A stretch of DNA of 64,000 bases from assembly GCA_943737045.1 (NCBI GenBank), contig CALSFV010000030.1, forward strand, positions 713,501 through 777,500. Reading direction: 5' to 3'. The notes under the pieces were generated by a model. That model was given only the letters and a program-made list of their open reading frames with translations, had not been told where the DNA came from and ran no database searches. Of the stretch, positions 62,901 through 64,000 are shown in pieces. The position numbers and the translations under genes are program-made. The first letter of the stretch is position 1, and every line of letters begins with the position of its first letter. This DNA is from Parapristionchus giblindavisi (taxonomy: Eukaryota > Nematoda > Chromadorea > Rhabditida > Diplogasteridae).

Positions 62901-64000
62901 TTTGTTAATTCGGCTGGAGTGGCCGTTGTTCAACATGGGAACGTGCAAAATACTCAGATTTTTTTGCTCTTTCGTTTGGTATATAACACGCTGGGTTTCG
63001 CAGAAAATTTTTCATGTCAGGTATTGTTTTGGTCTTATCAGAGTGAAAGCTACTTTTGTACTTATTGCATTGTGGAATCAACACAAGATTACAGTTTGAC
63101 ATGAACTGAAGTGTAGATTATTCAGAATTTTTTGCTCTTTTACGTGGTATATGCTACGATAAGTTTCGATAAAACATTGACGTGCCACGAATTCTTTAAT
63201 GCCAGAAATGCATTATTCAATTTTGTTAATTCGGCTGGAGTGGCCGTTGTTCAACATGGGAACGTGCAAAATACTCAGAATTTTTTGCTCTTTCGTTTGG
63301 TATATAACACGCTGGGTTTCGCAGAAAATTTTTCATGTCAGGTATTGTTTTGGTCTTATCAGAGTGAAAGCTACTTTTGTACTTATTGCATTGTGGAATC
63401 AACACAAGATTACTGTTTGACATGAACTGAAGTGTAGATTATTCAGAATTTTTTGCTCTTTCACGTGGTATATGCTACGATAAGTTTCGATAAAACATTG
63501 ACGTGTCACGAATTCTTTAATGCCAGAAATGCATTATTCAATTTTGTTAATTCGGCTGGAGTGGCCGTTGTTCAACATGGGAACGTGCAAAATACTCAGA
63601 TTTTTTTGCTCTTTCGTTTGGTATATAACACGCTGGGTTTCGCAGAAAATTTTTCATGTCAGGTATTGTTTTGGTCTTATCAGAGTGAAAGCTACTTTTG
63701 TACTTATTGCATTGTGGAATCAACACAAGATTACAGTTTGACATGAACTGAAGTGTAGATTATTCAGAATTTTTTGCTCTTTTACGTGGTATATGCTACG
63801 ATAAGTTTCGATAAAACATTGACGTGTCACGAATTCTTTAATGCCAGAAATGCATTATTCAATTTTGTTAATTCGGCTGGAGTGGCCGTTGTTCAACATG
63901 GGAACGTGCAAAATACTCAGAATTTTTTGCTCTTTTGTTTGGTATATAACACGCTGGGTTTCGCAGAAAATTTTTCATGTCAGGTATTGTTTTGGTCTTA

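Larger units (their letters stand above)
31125..64000 (+). repeat. 321-bp satellite array, segment D
   Basis: 32.9 kb without any insertion, about 102 monomers, running off the window. The only length changes are one extra T at 40335-40341 (seven Ts instead of six) and one extra A at 45669-45673. The monomers from 32635 to 34240 are consecutive consensus units. Variant-rich stretches (34561-43870, 48045-59921) alternate with consensus-rich ones. Confidence 0.98.

Noticed and set aside
1..64000. CRISPR array
   Set aside because: The repeats are contiguous 321-bp units without unique spacers.
1..64000. Telomeric or ribosomal DNA
   Set aside because: No runs of ttaggc or ttaggg, and no rRNA-like conserved segments.

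Overview
This window is eukaryotic satellite DNA. About 85% of it is a head-to-tail tandem array of one AT-rich 321-bp monomer: roughly 170 copies, all in the same orientation, so similar that I count only two 1-bp length changes in about 54 kb. The monomer is itself an old dimer of about 153 + 168 bp. Four insertions interrupt the array, and in each case the array resumes in exactly the same register after a short target duplication.

Layout: satellite 1-6231; a foldback DNA transposon 6232-7796 (TA duplication); satellite 7797-11257; a short retroposed LINE-like tail 11258-11364 (5-bp duplication); satellite 11365-12141; a 5-kb composite element 12142-17184 with 31-bp terminal inverted repeats, packed with nested foldback elements and tRNA-like modules; satellite 17185-28287; a TA-flanked 2.8-kb element 28288-31124 that carries exon-like sequence of an unrecognised spliced gene; then 32.9 kb of uninterrupted satellite to 64000. 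Shared point variants reveal higher-order structure inside the satellite: a 642-bp dimer, a 2889-bp nine-mer present twice in tandem, a 1284-bp four-mer, and larger duplicated blocks between 49 and 60 kb.

The organism is probably a nematode. Splice acceptors are of the tttcag/ttgcag type, the possible introns are mostly 100-500 bp, TA-target elements and long inverted-repeat elements abound, and short motifs such as tacggtag and tactgtag are common. This is inference from style, not from a recognised gene. No bacterial gene, rRNA, telomere repeat or CRISPR array is present.

No conserved protein family is recognisable. The short reading frames repeated in every monomer are a by-product of repeat homogeneity. 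The only coding candidates are a small tail-anchored-like spliced gene inside 28288-31124 (with an unresolved phase break), a doubtful three-exon fragment near 12.6-13.0 kb and a 40-residue acidic frame in the first foldback element.
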